Assembly (NCBI GenBank): GCA_965217605.1
Contig: CBDCJB010000017.1
Span: 310,001-374,000 of the forward strand
Length of the DNA: 64,000 bases
Reading direction: 5' to 3'
DNA from: JAYYZW01 sp965217605
Lineage (GTDB): Bacteria > Pseudomonadota > Gammaproteobacteria > Ga0077536
Below the pieces are notes generated by a model, which had not been told where the DNA came from, made no database searches, and saw only the letters and a program-made list of their open reading frames with translations. The translations under genes were made by a program, and so were the position numbers. Below, piece by piece: positions 25,382 to 33,838 of the stretch. The stretch's first letter is position 1; every line of letters begins with the position of its first letter.

Positions 25382-25978
25382 CTAGCGCAAGGCGTGCGAA
25401 ACGCCGGTGCGGTCGAGCAGCACCCGCGTTTCGTGCAAGGGTAACCCGACGACGGTGCTATAGCTGCCTTCGATTCGTTTGACCAACGCGCCGCCCAAAC
25501 CCTGAATACCATACGCGCCCGCTTTATCTTCGGGCTCCCCGGTACGCCAATATGCGTCGATGATGGCGTCGTCCAGCGTGGTGAACTCAACACGCGCGCT
25601 GACGACGATCCGTTCCGCTGGTAGATCGGCGTTTAAAACTGCAACGCCCGTGCAGACGTCATGCCAGCGTCCCGACAGAGCCCGCAGCATGTCGGCGGCG
25701 TGGGAGCGGTTACGTGGCTTGCCGAAAATCCGCCCATCGATACTAACCGCCGTATCGGCGGCGAGGACCGTGCCGTATCCAGCAATGTGGCTGTACCCCG
25801 CGGCCGCTTTCTCCAGGGCCATGCGGCTGACATACGTTTCTGCCGAATCAGCATTGTCGAGTGTTTCGTTGATCTCGACGTCGATCACTTGAAATACGAC
25901 ACCCAACTGCCGCAACAACTCGGCACGCCGCGGCGACCGTGATGCCAAATAGAGTTCGCATTCAGGCGTCGGGCCCAT
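25382..25978 (-). CDS. maf: Maf-family nucleotide pyrophosphatase
   Basis: A 198-aa Maf/YhdE-type house-cleaning enzyme. It has the N-terminal LYLASRSPRRAELLRQLG motif, VLAADTAVSIDG and GKPRNRSHAADMLRALSGRWH. The C-terminal part reads KAGAYGIQG, then VGLPLHE. It hydrolyses dTTP, UTP and modified nucleotides to monophosphates and PPi. It is the last gene of the minus-strand block rsfS-rlmH-maf. Its TAG stop lies in the CTAG generated by IS1380 insertion. Confidence 0.92.
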   Translation of the reverse strand: MGPTPECELYLASRSPRRAELLRQLGVVFQVIDVEINETLDNADSAETYVSRMALEKAAAGYSHIAGYGTVLAADTAVSIDGRIFGKPRNRSHAADMLRALSGRWHDVCTGVAVLNADLPAERIVVSARVEFTTLDDAIIDAYWRTGEPEDKAGAYGIQGLGGALVKRIEGSYSTVVGLPLHETRVLLDRTGVSHALR

Positions 25979-26005
25979 GGCGACGAATTTTAACGCGGGC
26001 CACGC

Positions 26006-26470
26006 TCAACCACGGTGATACGGATGGCGTTCGAGGATCGTCCACGCGCGATAGATTTGTTCGGCTACGATGATCTGAACGAGCAAGTGGGGCAAGGTCA
26101 GTTTGGATAGCGACCAGCAGCTAGCTGCGCGAGTCTTGATTGCCGATCCAAGGCCATCGGGACCCCCGATCACGAGCGCCACCCGATCGAAGTCACGGCG
26201 CCACGCGTCGAGCCGCTTCGCCAGCGCCTCACTGGTCTTCTCCTCGCCCTGCATATCCAGCGCGATCAGGTGGGTATCCGGTTTGAGCGCCTTTATGAGG
26301 CGTTTCGCTTCCTCGGCGCGGCGCTCCGCGGCCGAGGCCGTGGCACGTCCGGGCGCCACGTACTTGAAGGTCAGCGTGATATCGCCCACGAGGCGTTTGG
26401 CGTATTCATCCACGGCGTTACTGACCCATGCCGGCGGCCGACGGCATACGCTCAAAACTTCAACGATCAC
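26006..26470 (-). CDS. rlmH: 23S rRNA (pseudouridine1915-N3)-methyltransferase
   Basis: From GTG 26470 the protein has 154 aa, the usual length, and begins MIVEVLSVCRRPPAWVSNAV. An open frame extends 47 codons upstream but overlaps rsfS. The SPOUT features are LIALDMQGEEKTSEA, then VALVIGGPDGLG, then the trefoil-knot segment WSLSKLTLPHLLVQIIVAEQ and the C-terminal YHRG. It methylates pseudouridine 1915 of helix 69 in the assembled ribosome. The start lies 20 bases after the rsfS stop. Confidence 0.92.
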   Translation of the reverse strand: MIVEVLSVCRRPPAWVSNAVDEYAKRLVGDITLTFKYVAPGRATASAAERRAEEAKRLIKALKPDTHLIALDMQGEEKTSEALAKRLDAWRRDFDRVALVIGGPDGLGSAIKTRAASCWSLSKLTLPHLLVQIIVAEQIYRAWTILERHPYHRG

Positions 26471-26490
26471 GACGAGAGAAAGAGCTGCGC

Positions 26491-26856
26491 CTAATTGACG
26501 TCGGCTCGCACCGGCACACGCTCCTCCCACAGTTTCTCGAGTTGGTAGAAGTCCCGTGCGTCGGGCTGCATGATGTGGATCACGACGTCGCCCAGATCGA
26601 CCAATACCCAATCGGCTTGCCGCTCACCTTCGATACCCAATATTTCGGCCCCCTCGGCGCGCGCTCTTCCGCGTACGCGGTCGGTCAGGGCTTTCACCTG
26701 GCGCGACGAGCGGCCGGAAGCGATCAGCATGTAGTCGGTAATGACGGTCAGGTTTCTCACGTCCAAGGTGCGGATATCGACGGCCTTGCCGTCATCGAGC
26801 GCGGCGACTATCTGCGCCGCCAGAGCCGGCGCCGTGTTTACTCCGCCATCCGTCAT
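26491..26856 (-). CDS. rsfS: Ribosomal silencing factor RsfS
   Basis: A 121-aa protein with the family core VDIRTLDVRNLTVITDYMLI, then ASGRSSRQVKAL, then GERQADWVLVDLGDVVIHIM and FYQLEKLWEE. RsfS binds L14 and blocks joining of the subunits when nutrients are low. It overlaps nadD by four bases (ATGA) and precedes rlmH, the standard arrangement. Confidence 0.93.
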   Translation of the reverse strand: MTDGGVNTAPALAAQIVAALDDGKAVDIRTLDVRNLTVITDYMLIASGRSSRQVKALTDRVRGRARAEGAEILGIEGERQADWVLVDLGDVVIHIMQPDARDFYQLEKLWEERVPVRADVN

Positions 26857-27500
26857 GCCTGGTATAAGCCTTCGTTCGCGATGATGGCGCCGACCGCGTC
26901 GGGGACCAGGTGACGAATGTTGCGCCCTGCGGCGCAGCGCGCGCGCAGGTCACTCGAGGCGATGGGAAGCAGGGGAATATCGAGAAAGAATACCCGGCCG
27001 GCGGTACTGTCGTGGAGTTCCTGCACGTCGTCAGCGTGCGCATTCCCTATGAGTTCGTCAAGTCCCGGATGGGCTCGAACGTCCGCCTCCGGGCGCCTCG
27101 CAACGACGACATGGGCCAGGGCGAGCAATTCGCCGGCCCGATGCCAGGCCGGTAGCGAATGGTAGGCATCGAGTCCCATCAAGAAACACAGTGACCGGCA
27201 GGGCCATGCGTCTCGAAGCGCCATTAGCGTATCGACCGTATACGTGGTGCCGCCGCGATCGATTTCGCAGGCGTCGACTTCCAGCGGCGGTTCGGCAGCG
27301 GCGCTGACCATCGCCAGGCGGGTCACAGGCCCCGCGATCGGCCCCTCACGATGACCGGGCGTGTGCAGCGGTATGAGCCGTACGTGATCGAGGTCGAGTG
27401 CTTCGTGGGATTCGATTGCCAGGCGCAGGTGGCCATAGTGGACCGGGTCGAAGGTACCACCCAGAAGGCCGATCGGTTTTCGACGCGCGCTCGAGCTCAT
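26853..27500 (-). CDS. nadD: Nicotinate-nucleotide adenylyltransferase
   Basis: A 215-aa protein with the nucleotidyltransferase motif GLLGGTFDPVHYGHLRLA at residues 13-30, FLMGLDAYHSLPAWHR in the middle and IASSDLRARCAAGRNI near the C-terminus, equivalent to the ISST-x-IR motif. It converts nicotinate mononucleotide to deamido-NAD in NAD biosynthesis. It follows proA by 16 bases and overlaps rsfS by four bases. Confidence 0.93.
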   Translation of the reverse strand: MSSSARRKPIGLLGGTFDPVHYGHLRLAIESHEALDLDHVRLIPLHTPGHREGPIAGPVTRLAMVSAAAEPPLEVDACEIDRGGTTYTVDTLMALRDAWPCRSLCFLMGLDAYHSLPAWHRAGELLALAHVVVARRPEADVRAHPGLDELIGNAHADDVQELHDSTAGRVFFLDIPLLPIASSDLRARCAAGRNIRHLVPDAVGAIIANEGLYQA

Positions 27501-27516
27501 CAGGCCGCGAGTCGCA

Positions 27517-28800
27517 TCATTCCCTGATCTGTCCGTCCCCCAGCACGATCCATTTCTGCGAAGTCAGGCCTTCGAGTCCGACGGGCCCGCGCGCGTGAAA
27601 CTTGTCCGTGCTGATCCCGATCTCGGCGCCCAAACCGTACTCGAATCCGTCCGCGAATCGCGTCGATGCATTGACCATGACCGAGCTCGAATCGACTTCG
27701 CTCATGAACCGGCGCGCATGTTCTAAATCTTCGGTCACGATGCAATCCGTGTGCTGTGATCCATAGGCGCGTATATGGGCCATTGCGGCGTCGAGATCAT
27801 CGACGATGCGCACGGCCAGTATCGGCGCGAGGAATTCCTCATACCAATCGTCTTCGGTGGCGTCGATGACTTGAGCGTTGAACGCCTGCGTTCTCGAGCA
27901 ACCGCGTAGCTCAACTCCGGCCCGTGTGTAGTCGTCGAGCAAGGCCGGAAACACGTTTGCCGCTATCGGCGGCGTCGCCAACAGCGTTTCCATCGTGTTG
28001 CACGTGCCATAGCGCTGCGTTTTGGCGTTGTACGCGATGCGTCGCGCTTTATCGATATCGGCGGAATCATCGAGAAATACGTGGCAGACGCCGTCGAGAT
28101 GCTTGATGACGGGCATGCGCGCCTCGGCGCTCACCCGCTCGATCAAGCCCTTACCGCCGCGTGGCACGATGACGTCGACGTGGCCGTCCAGCGCGAGCAA
28201 TGCCCCGACCGCGGCGCGATCGGTGGTCTTGACGACCTGTATCGCGGCGCCCGGCAGATCGGCGGCTTCCAGGCCGGCGGTCACGCTGGCGCCGATGGCC
28301 TGGTTCGAGCGATACGCTTCAGAACCACCGCGCAAGATCGCAGCATTGCCGGCCTTCAAACACAACCCCGCGGCATCGGCGGTGACGTTGGGGCGCGATT
28401 CGTAAATGATGCCGACGACGCCGAGCGGCACGCGCATGCGGCCGACCTGTATACCGCTTGGGCGGTAGTTCAACTCGGTAATGGCGCCGATCGGATCCGC
28501 GAGCGCGGCGACCTCCACGATGCCAGCGGCCATCGCCTCGACGCGCGCGCCATTCAATTCGAGCCGGTCGAGAAGGGCTGGCTCGAGGCCAGTTGCCGCG
28601 TCGAGATCCGCGCGATTGGCATCGAGAATCGTATCGCATGACGCGCGGATATGGGCGGCGATGGCGTGCAGGGCGCGGACTTTCTGCGCGGCGGTGGCGC
28701 GCGCCATCGCCCGACTGGCATCGCGTGCCGCGTTTGCGACGTCGAGCATATGCGCCGTAATGTCGCAGCTCTCCTCGGATCGTCGCGCGTGTTGTTGCAT
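27517..28800 (-). CDS. proA: Gamma-glutamyl phosphate reductase
   Basis: A 427-aa member of the aldehyde dehydrogenase fold. It has VPLGVVGIIYESRPNVTADA, a LKAGNAAILRGGSEA segment, the catalytic Cys in YGTCNTMETLL and the C-terminal GLGAEIGISTDKFHARGPVG. It reduces gamma-glutamyl phosphate to glutamate semialdehyde in proline synthesis. The start may instead be the downstream ATG at 28746 (MLDVANAARDA), nearer the usual 417 aa. It lies between holA and nadD. Confidence 0.93.
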   Translation of the reverse strand: MQQHARRSEESCDITAHMLDVANAARDASRAMARATAAQKVRALHAIAAHIRASCDTILDANRADLDAATGLEPALLDRLELNGARVEAMAAGIVEVAALADPIGAITELNYRPSGIQVGRMRVPLGVVGIIYESRPNVTADAAGLCLKAGNAAILRGGSEAYRSNQAIGASVTAGLEAADLPGAAIQVVKTTDRAAVGALLALDGHVDVIVPRGGKGLIERVSAEARMPVIKHLDGVCHVFLDDSADIDKARRIAYNAKTQRYGTCNTMETLLATPPIAANVFPALLDDYTRAGVELRGCSRTQAFNAQVIDATEDDWYEEFLAPILAVRIVDDLDAAMAHIRAYGSQHTDCIVTEDLEHARRFMSEVDSSSVMVNASTRFADGFEYGLGAEIGISTDKFHARGPVGLEGLTSQKWIVLGDGQIRE

Positions 28801-28811
28801 CTAATGTTGCT

Positions 28812-28883
28812 CCTGGATTCCGCTACGCTCCATCCAGGCTACGTACCGCCTTGTAGCCCGGATGAAGCGCAGCGGAATCCGGG
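28812..28883. repeat. Palindromic repeat, copy 2, overlapping the holA 3' end
   Basis: It has the same core as the copies at 21617 and 36801 (GGATTCCGC then CTCCATCCAGGCTAC and the inverse). The last 20 or so codons of holA are read from this repeat. It lies between holA and proA. Confidence 0.9.
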
Positions 28884-29908
28884 ATCATTCCTTTGAATTT
28901 CATTGTGCCGCTCGCGTTGAGGATCAGCAACTCGAGTGCATCCCAGGGGTCGCCACTTCTAGCGCCCTTGATCACTGTATCGATGTAGTTAGCGTACGCC
29001 AGCAAGGTCGACAATTCATCCAATTCGAAGCGCTCGAGCGCGCGTTTAATGACGCGACGGCGCGTTTTCCAGACGTGGAACTCATCCATAACGGCGTCCG
29101 TCGGCGTGCCGCGGGATCTCGCCGCGGCCATCTGTGCGAGCTGCCTGAGCTCGCGCCCCATGGCCCAGTTCACCAGAACCGCTTCGGTTCCTTCGTCGCG
29201 CAATCCGCGCACGATCCGGATCACACGTGGCAGTTCGCCGGCGAGGACGGCGTCGCCCAACTGAAACACGTCGTAGCGCGCGCTGTCTGAAACCGCACTG
29301 ATGACTTCGCTCTGGCCGATCTCTTGCCCATCGACGAGCAGGCATAATTTCTCGACTTCCTGAGCTGCGGCCAGCATGTTTCCCTCAACGCGATCGGCAA
29401 TGAGCTCGGCCGCGGACGTGGTGAGCCGTTTGCCCAGGCGCCGCGCGCGTTTGTTCAACCAACCGGGCAAGGCGTTCTGTTTCAGGTCCCGCGTCATCAC
29501 GCAAACCGCATGTTGCTCGAGCATTTTGAACCACTTGGCTTTACGCGCGCGGGCGTCGAATTTAGCGGCGGAAAGGAGTATGACGTCCTCGGATTGCTCA
29601 GCACTAAGGAGCTGCTCCAAGACACCGATGCCGGTCTTGTCGGGTTTGCGGCTACTGAGGCGGATCTCGACTAAGCGGCGTTCGGCGAAGAGCGACATCG
29701 CATTGCTCTCCCCCAGCACGGCCTGCCAGTCGATACCGGTGTCGGCGTCAAAAACGATGCGTTCGTTGACGCCCTCTTCAAGCGCACGCCGGCGTAAGGC
29801 GTCGGTGCATTCAACGAGTTGCAGCGGTTCCTCGCCGTGAAAGAAATAGGCGGTTTCCAGACCTTGGGCGGTTAAGCGCTCGCTCAGACGATCGGCGGCG
29901 ACCTGCAT
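28823..29908 (-). CDS. holA: DNA polymerase III delta subunit
   Basis: A 361-aa protein with the N-terminal AYFFHGEEPLQLVE typical of HolA, then FAERRLVEIRL, then EQSEDVILLSAAKFD and a C-terminal helical domain. Delta opens the beta clamp as part of the clamp loader. The normal C-terminus seems to be around LELLILNASGTMKFKG. The final residues, beginning IPDSAALHPGYKA, come from a palindromic repeat and are probably an accretion. Downstream of lptE by seven bases. Confidence 0.9.
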   Translation of the reverse strand: MQVAADRLSERLTAQGLETAYFFHGEEPLQLVECTDALRRRALEEGVNERIVFDADTGIDWQAVLGESNAMSLFAERRLVEIRLSSRKPDKTGIGVLEQLLSAEQSEDVILLSAAKFDARARKAKWFKMLEQHAVCVMTRDLKQNALPGWLNKRARRLGKRLTTSAAELIADRVEGNMLAAAQEVEKLCLLVDGQEIGQSEVISAVSDSARYDVFQLGDAVLAGELPRVIRIVRGLRDEGTEAVLVNWAMGRELRQLAQMAAARSRGTPTDAVMDEFHVWKTRRRVIKRALERFELDELSTLLAYANYIDTVIKGARSGDPWDALELLILNASGTMKFKGMIPDSAALHPGYKAVRSLDGA

Positions 29909-29915
29909 TCTGCTG

Positions 29916-30434
29916 CTATGGCGCTAGCTCGCCGGGCGGAGGGCGCACGGCTTGCAGCCGCAACATGAGCGTGGTTGCGGCCGTTTCCGCGAGATCGCGC
30001 CGCACGACCGAGTCCTGCTCCACGGTGGCGAGCAGCGAGTCTTCATCGAAGACGTAATCGAGTTGCCAACTCACCGCTTCATTCGGCACCAGCAGCTTGC
30101 CGTCTTTCCCGCGTACGGAGAAATACGTCTGCAGACCCAATTCGATTTCGCGGACTTTCCCGGAGTTGGGATCGACGGACAGGACCCGCCGGTCGAAATT
30201 TTCGGCAGCAAGCTCGACCACGATGTCGGCATTCGCGCGTTCCGCCGCGAGCGTAATGCCGCGGTGTTGTAATTCCTTGCGGACGGCGGAAGACACGACG
30301 GGAGCGTTCGCGGATTTGACGTAGGCGCTATTGAACGGAAGTTGCGAGGGTCCCTGCCCACGCAAGTGCCACCCGCCGCACCCGGACAGCGCGACAGCGA
30401 CGAAAAAAACAATGATCGATCTCATCTCGGCCAA
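29916..30434 (-). CDS. lptE: LPS-assembly lipoprotein LptE
   Basis: A 172-aa lipoprotein, or 169 aa from MRSIIVFF. The signal peptide ends in the lipobox LSGC, followed by GWHLRGQ, a very typical LptE start. Further segments are SAVRKELQHRGITL and SVRGKDGKLLVPNEAVSWQ. LptE plugs the LptD barrel and helps place LPS in the outer membrane. The order leuS-lptE-holA is conserved in gammaproteobacteria and supports the call. Confidence 0.88.
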   Translation of the reverse strand: MAEMRSIIVFFVAVALSGCGGWHLRGQGPSQLPFNSAYVKSANAPVVSSAVRKELQHRGITLAAERANADIVVELAAENFDRRVLSVDPNSGKVREIELGLQTYFSVRGKDGKLLVPNEAVSWQLDYVFDEDSLLATVEQDSVVRRDLAETAATTLMLRLQAVRPPPGELAP

Positions 30435-30440
30435 TATGCT

Positions 30441-33053
30441 TCAACCGGCTACGACAACGTTAACGAGCTTACCCGGCACCACGACGATTCTGCGGATGGT
30501 TTTGTCCGAGGTAAAGCGTTTCACGTTGGCATCCGCCATGGCGGCTGCTTCACAGGCGGATTTATCCGCTCCGGCGGGTACTTGGACGATGGCCCGCTTC
30601 TTACCGTTGACCTGCACGACGATCTCGATTTCATCGCGTAGGAGGGCGCTCTCGTCGGCTTTGGGCCACGCTGCGGTCATGAGGTCGTTCTCGTGTCCGA
30701 GCGCCCGCCACAGCACCGAGGCGACGTGCGGGACGATGGGCGCGAGTAATAAGACGACCGCGTCCAGGCCTTCCTGGCGCACGGCGTACCCCGCATCGCC
30801 GCTTTCGGCGCGGCCGAGATGGTTCACCAACTCCATGACGGCCGCGATCGCAGTGTTGAATTTATACCGCCGGCTGACATCATCGGTCACCTTCGCGATC
30901 GTTTCGTGCACATGGCGCCGCAAGGTTTTGAGGTCATCGGGAAGTATCTCGGGCCGCAGGCCAGCCGGCGCGTCCTGGGCAACGTGATCGCGAGTCAGCC
31001 GCCACAGCGATTTCAGAAACCTGAACGCGCCTTCGACTGCGGTATCCGACCATTCCAGCGCCTGATCAGGAGGTGATGCGAACATCGTGTAGAGGCGCAC
31101 CGTGTCGGCGCCATAGCGATCGATGAGCGCTTGCGGATCGACGCCATTGTTCTTGGACTTCGACATCTTCTCGATCGGTCCAATCGTGACCGGCCCGCCG
31201 TCGCTTATCACGTGTGCTGCGAGCGCACGTCCCTTGCCGTCCCGCTCCACTTCGACTTCATCGGGATTGAAATAAGTGCGCCGGCCGCCCTCACCATCAC
31301 CCTCACCATCACGATAGTAGGTCTCCTTACACACCATGCCTTGCGTGAGCAGGCGCGTGAACGGCTCATCCGATGCGACGAGGTCCGCATCGCGCATCGC
31401 TTTGTGAAAGAAGCGCGCATAGAGCAAATGTAATACGGCGTGTTCGATCCCGCCGATATAGATATCGACCGGCATCCAATAATCGACACGCGCGTCGACC
31501 ATCGCGGTGTCGTTGTCGCGGCAGCAAAATCGCGAGAAGTACCAGGACGATTCGAAGAACGTATCGAAGGTATCTGTTTCCCGCCGCGCCGGCCCGCCGC
31601 CTGTCGGCAGCGTGGCTTCAGTAAACGCAGGCATCGTGCGCAACGGCGAGGCAACGCCTTCCCACGCGACGTCCTCGGGTAGTTTCACCGGCAGGCGTTC
31701 GTCGGTTTCAGGTACGACCGCGTCATCGTCGGTATAAACGACGGGGATCGGACACCCCCAATAGCGTTGCCGGGACACGAGCCAGTCGCGCAGACGGTAC
31801 TGAATACGCCGCGCGGAACGCTTATTGGCCGCGAGCGCTTCGTCGATCGCGTCGAACGCGTCGGCGAAGCTCAGGCCGTCGAACGCGCCGCTGTTACAGC
31901 ACACGCCATAATCGGTATAAGCGCCTGCCTCGATATCGATCGCGCTGCCATCGGACGGGGTGATCACCTGCCGGATCGGCAACCCGTGCGCGCGCGCGAA
32001 CTCCCAATCACGCTGATCGTGCGCCGGCACGGACATCACCGCCCCCGTGCCGTAGCCCATCAAAACGAAATTCGCGACCCAAACCGGCAGGTGGTCACCC
32101 GTGATGGGGTGATCGACGCTGATCCCGAGCGGCTCTCCCCGTTTTTCCATTTTTTCGAGTACGGCTTCGCTGGTCGACTGTTGCTTGCAGGAATCGAGGA
32201 ACGCGCGCAATACCGCATTGTCGCCGGCTGCTGTCGCGGCTAGGGGGTGCTCCGGCGCAACCGCCATGTAGGTCGCGCCAAGCAGGGTATCGGGGCGCGT
32301 CGTAAAGACCTCCAGATCGGCCGATCCATCGCTCAAGGGGAAACGGATCGACAATCCTTCGGAGCGTCCGATCCAGTTGCGCTGCATGGTCTTGACCGCC
32401 TCCGGCCAGCCTTCGAGCCGATCGAGTTCCTCGAGTAATTCGTCCGCGTACGCGGTGATGCGTAAGAACCACTGCGGGATCTCGCGGCGTTCCACCGGTG
32501 CGCCGGACCGCCATCCGCAGCCGTCGATGACCTGCTCGTTCGCCAACACCGTCTGATCGACCGGATCCCAGTTCACGACCGCCGTATCCCGGTAGACCAG
32601 GCCCTTGTCGTATAAACGCGTAAAAAACCACTGCTCCCAGCGATAATAGTCCGGATCGCAGGTGGCCAACTCGCGCTCCCAGGCGTATGCAAACCCGAGC
32701 CGCTCGAGTTGGCCGCGCATGTAGGCGATGTTGGCGCGCGTCCACTGGGCGGGCGGAACGTTGTTTTCGATAGCGGCGTTCTCCGCCGGTAGGCCGAAGG
32801 CATCCCACCCCATGGGTTGTAATACGTTCTTGCCCTGCATGCGCTGATAACGCGAAATGACGTCCCCGATGGTGTAGTTGCGCACGTGGCCCATGTGGAG
32901 CCGCCCACTCGGGTACGGAAACATCGACAGGCAGTAGAATTTTTCCCTGGTTTCGTCTTCGACGGCTTCAAAGACCTTGCTGTCCCGCCATGCTTGCTGC
33001 ACCGCCGGCTCGATCAAGGCGGGCTCGTAGCGTTTTTTCAGCAAATCCTGCAT
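30441..33053 (-). CDS. leuS: Leucyl-tRNA synthetase
   Basis: From ATG 33053 (MQDLLKKRYEP) the protein has 870 aa. An open frame starts five codons earlier. The HIGH motif appears as YPSGRLHMGHVRNY and the KMSKS motif as IEKMSKSKNNGVDP. The editing domain shows VFTTRPDTLLGATY and a YGTGAVMSVPAHDQRD segment, and an ALEWSDTAVEG segment precedes the anticodon-binding part. It charges tRNA-Leu and edits misactivated amino acids. It is the first gene of the block that continues through lptE and holA. Confidence 0.95.
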   Translation of the reverse strand: MQDLLKKRYEPALIEPAVQQAWRDSKVFEAVEDETREKFYCLSMFPYPSGRLHMGHVRNYTIGDVISRYQRMQGKNVLQPMGWDAFGLPAENAAIENNVPPAQWTRANIAYMRGQLERLGFAYAWERELATCDPDYYRWEQWFFTRLYDKGLVYRDTAVVNWDPVDQTVLANEQVIDGCGWRSGAPVERREIPQWFLRITAYADELLEELDRLEGWPEAVKTMQRNWIGRSEGLSIRFPLSDGSADLEVFTTRPDTLLGATYMAVAPEHPLAATAAGDNAVLRAFLDSCKQQSTSEAVLEKMEKRGEPLGISVDHPITGDHLPVWVANFVLMGYGTGAVMSVPAHDQRDWEFARAHGLPIRQVITPSDGSAIDIEAGAYTDYGVCCNSGAFDGLSFADAFDAIDEALAANKRSARRIQYRLRDWLVSRQRYWGCPIPVVYTDDDAVVPETDERLPVKLPEDVAWEGVASPLRTMPAFTEATLPTGGGPARRETDTFDTFFESSWYFSRFCCRDNDTAMVDARVDYWMPVDIYIGGIEHAVLHLLYARFFHKAMRDADLVASDEPFTRLLTQGMVCKETYYRDGEGDGEGGRRTYFNPDEVEVERDGKGRALAAHVISDGGPVTIGPIEKMSKSKNNGVDPQALIDRYGADTVRLYTMFASPPDQALEWSDTAVEGAFRFLKSLWRLTRDHVAQDAPAGLRPEILPDDLKTLRRHVHETIAKVTDDVSRRYKFNTAIAAVMELVNHLGRAESGDAGYAVRQEGLDAVVLLLAPIVPHVASVLWRALGHENDLMTAAWPKADESALLRDEIEIVVQVNGKKRAIVQVPAGADKSACEAAAMADANVKRFTSDKTIRRIVVVPGKLVNVVVAG

Positions 33054-33190
33054 GGATAGGTCGCGCAAATACGGCGCCCCTTTTATTCATTTCGTTGGGC
33101 GGGCGGGGAACGGGGCTCAAGCGCCGCGAGTACGACTTTGAACTGCGATTTCGTGCGGCGCAGAGCATACAGGAGGGCTATTTGACGCGC

Positions 33191-33222
33191 AAAAAAAAGC
33201 CGGTACCAAAACAGGACCGGCG
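33191..33222 (-). terminator. Rho-independent terminator after the ComEA-like gene
   Basis: Read on the minus strand, GCCGGT pairs with ACCGGC around a short loop and is followed by TTTTTTTT. It lies 39 bases beyond the ComEA-like stop codon, upstream of leuS. Confidence 0.8.
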
Positions 33223-33260
33223 GGGCTTATCAGCCCGAGGAGGGTATGACGGTGCGTACC

Positions 33261-33530
33261 TCAGGGGGAGGCGGCAGTGAGGCGATCGCGGTTTTTCTTG
33301 AGCGTGGACGCACCGATACCCTGGATGAGGAGCAGGTCGTCGACCGACTTGAAGGGCCCGTTCTTTTCACGAAAAGCGACGATCGCCGCCGCCTTGGCCG
33401 GGCCGATGCCGGTGATGTGTGTGGCGAGCGTTTCGGCATCAGCGGAATTGAGGTTGATCGGTTCGCCAGCCCACGCAAGTACGCCGACGAGCAGTACCGA
33501 TAGAGCGATGAGATGTTTGATTGCGGACAT
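33261..33530 (-). CDS. ComEA-like helix-hairpin-helix protein
   Basis: An 89-aa protein with a signal peptide (HLIALSVLLVGVLAWAGE) and then a double helix-hairpin-helix: PINLNSADAETLATHITGIG and DLLLIQGIGASTLKKN. This matches periplasmic ComEA-like DNA-binding domains, which hold incoming DNA during natural transformation. Single-domain homologues are common in gammaproteobacteria. A terminator with a U-run follows it, so it is a separate transcript from leuS. Confidence 0.85.
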   Translation of the reverse strand: MSAIKHLIALSVLLVGVLAWAGEPINLNSADAETLATHITGIGPAKAAAIVAFREKNGPFKSVDDLLLIQGIGASTLKKNRDRLTAASP

Positions 33531-33838
33531 GTCCGTGTCTCCTTGTATCTATATAGAGGCTTGCGGGGCTGCTCGATCCATCCTGGATGCGCGCCGCCGG
33601 AAGCCAGGAAGCGGGGAGCGTACTGGGCGCGCGCCACGCCCGCGACCAAGTTCTGGGCCACTGGTCTCGGTACGTGTGGGAAATTTTCCCGAACGCCATT
33701 CCCCGCAACGAGGCCCCTTTATGTTGCAGTGCAGCGGTTTACGCTAGACTACGCGCGTCCGTCATCATTCTGTAACAAAGCCAGCGCTAAATAGCGGCGC
33801 AACCGGCAGAACCAAGGGGTTCAAGGGGCAGAGAAAGG
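33531..33838. other. Intergenic region upstream of phoB
   Basis: About 308 bases between the divergent ComEA-like and phoB genes. Apart from the candidate Pho box near its right end, I see no gene, repeat or RNA structure that I can support. Confidence 0.5.
33759..33776 (+). promoter_or_regulatory. Candidate Pho box upstream of phoB
   Basis: CCGTCAT, a CATT spacer and CTGTAAC reproduce the Pho-box layout of two 7-base CTGTCAT-like repeats four bases apart. The site lies 63 bases before the phoB start, where autoregulation by PhoB would be expected. The second half-site has two mismatches. Confidence 0.5.
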
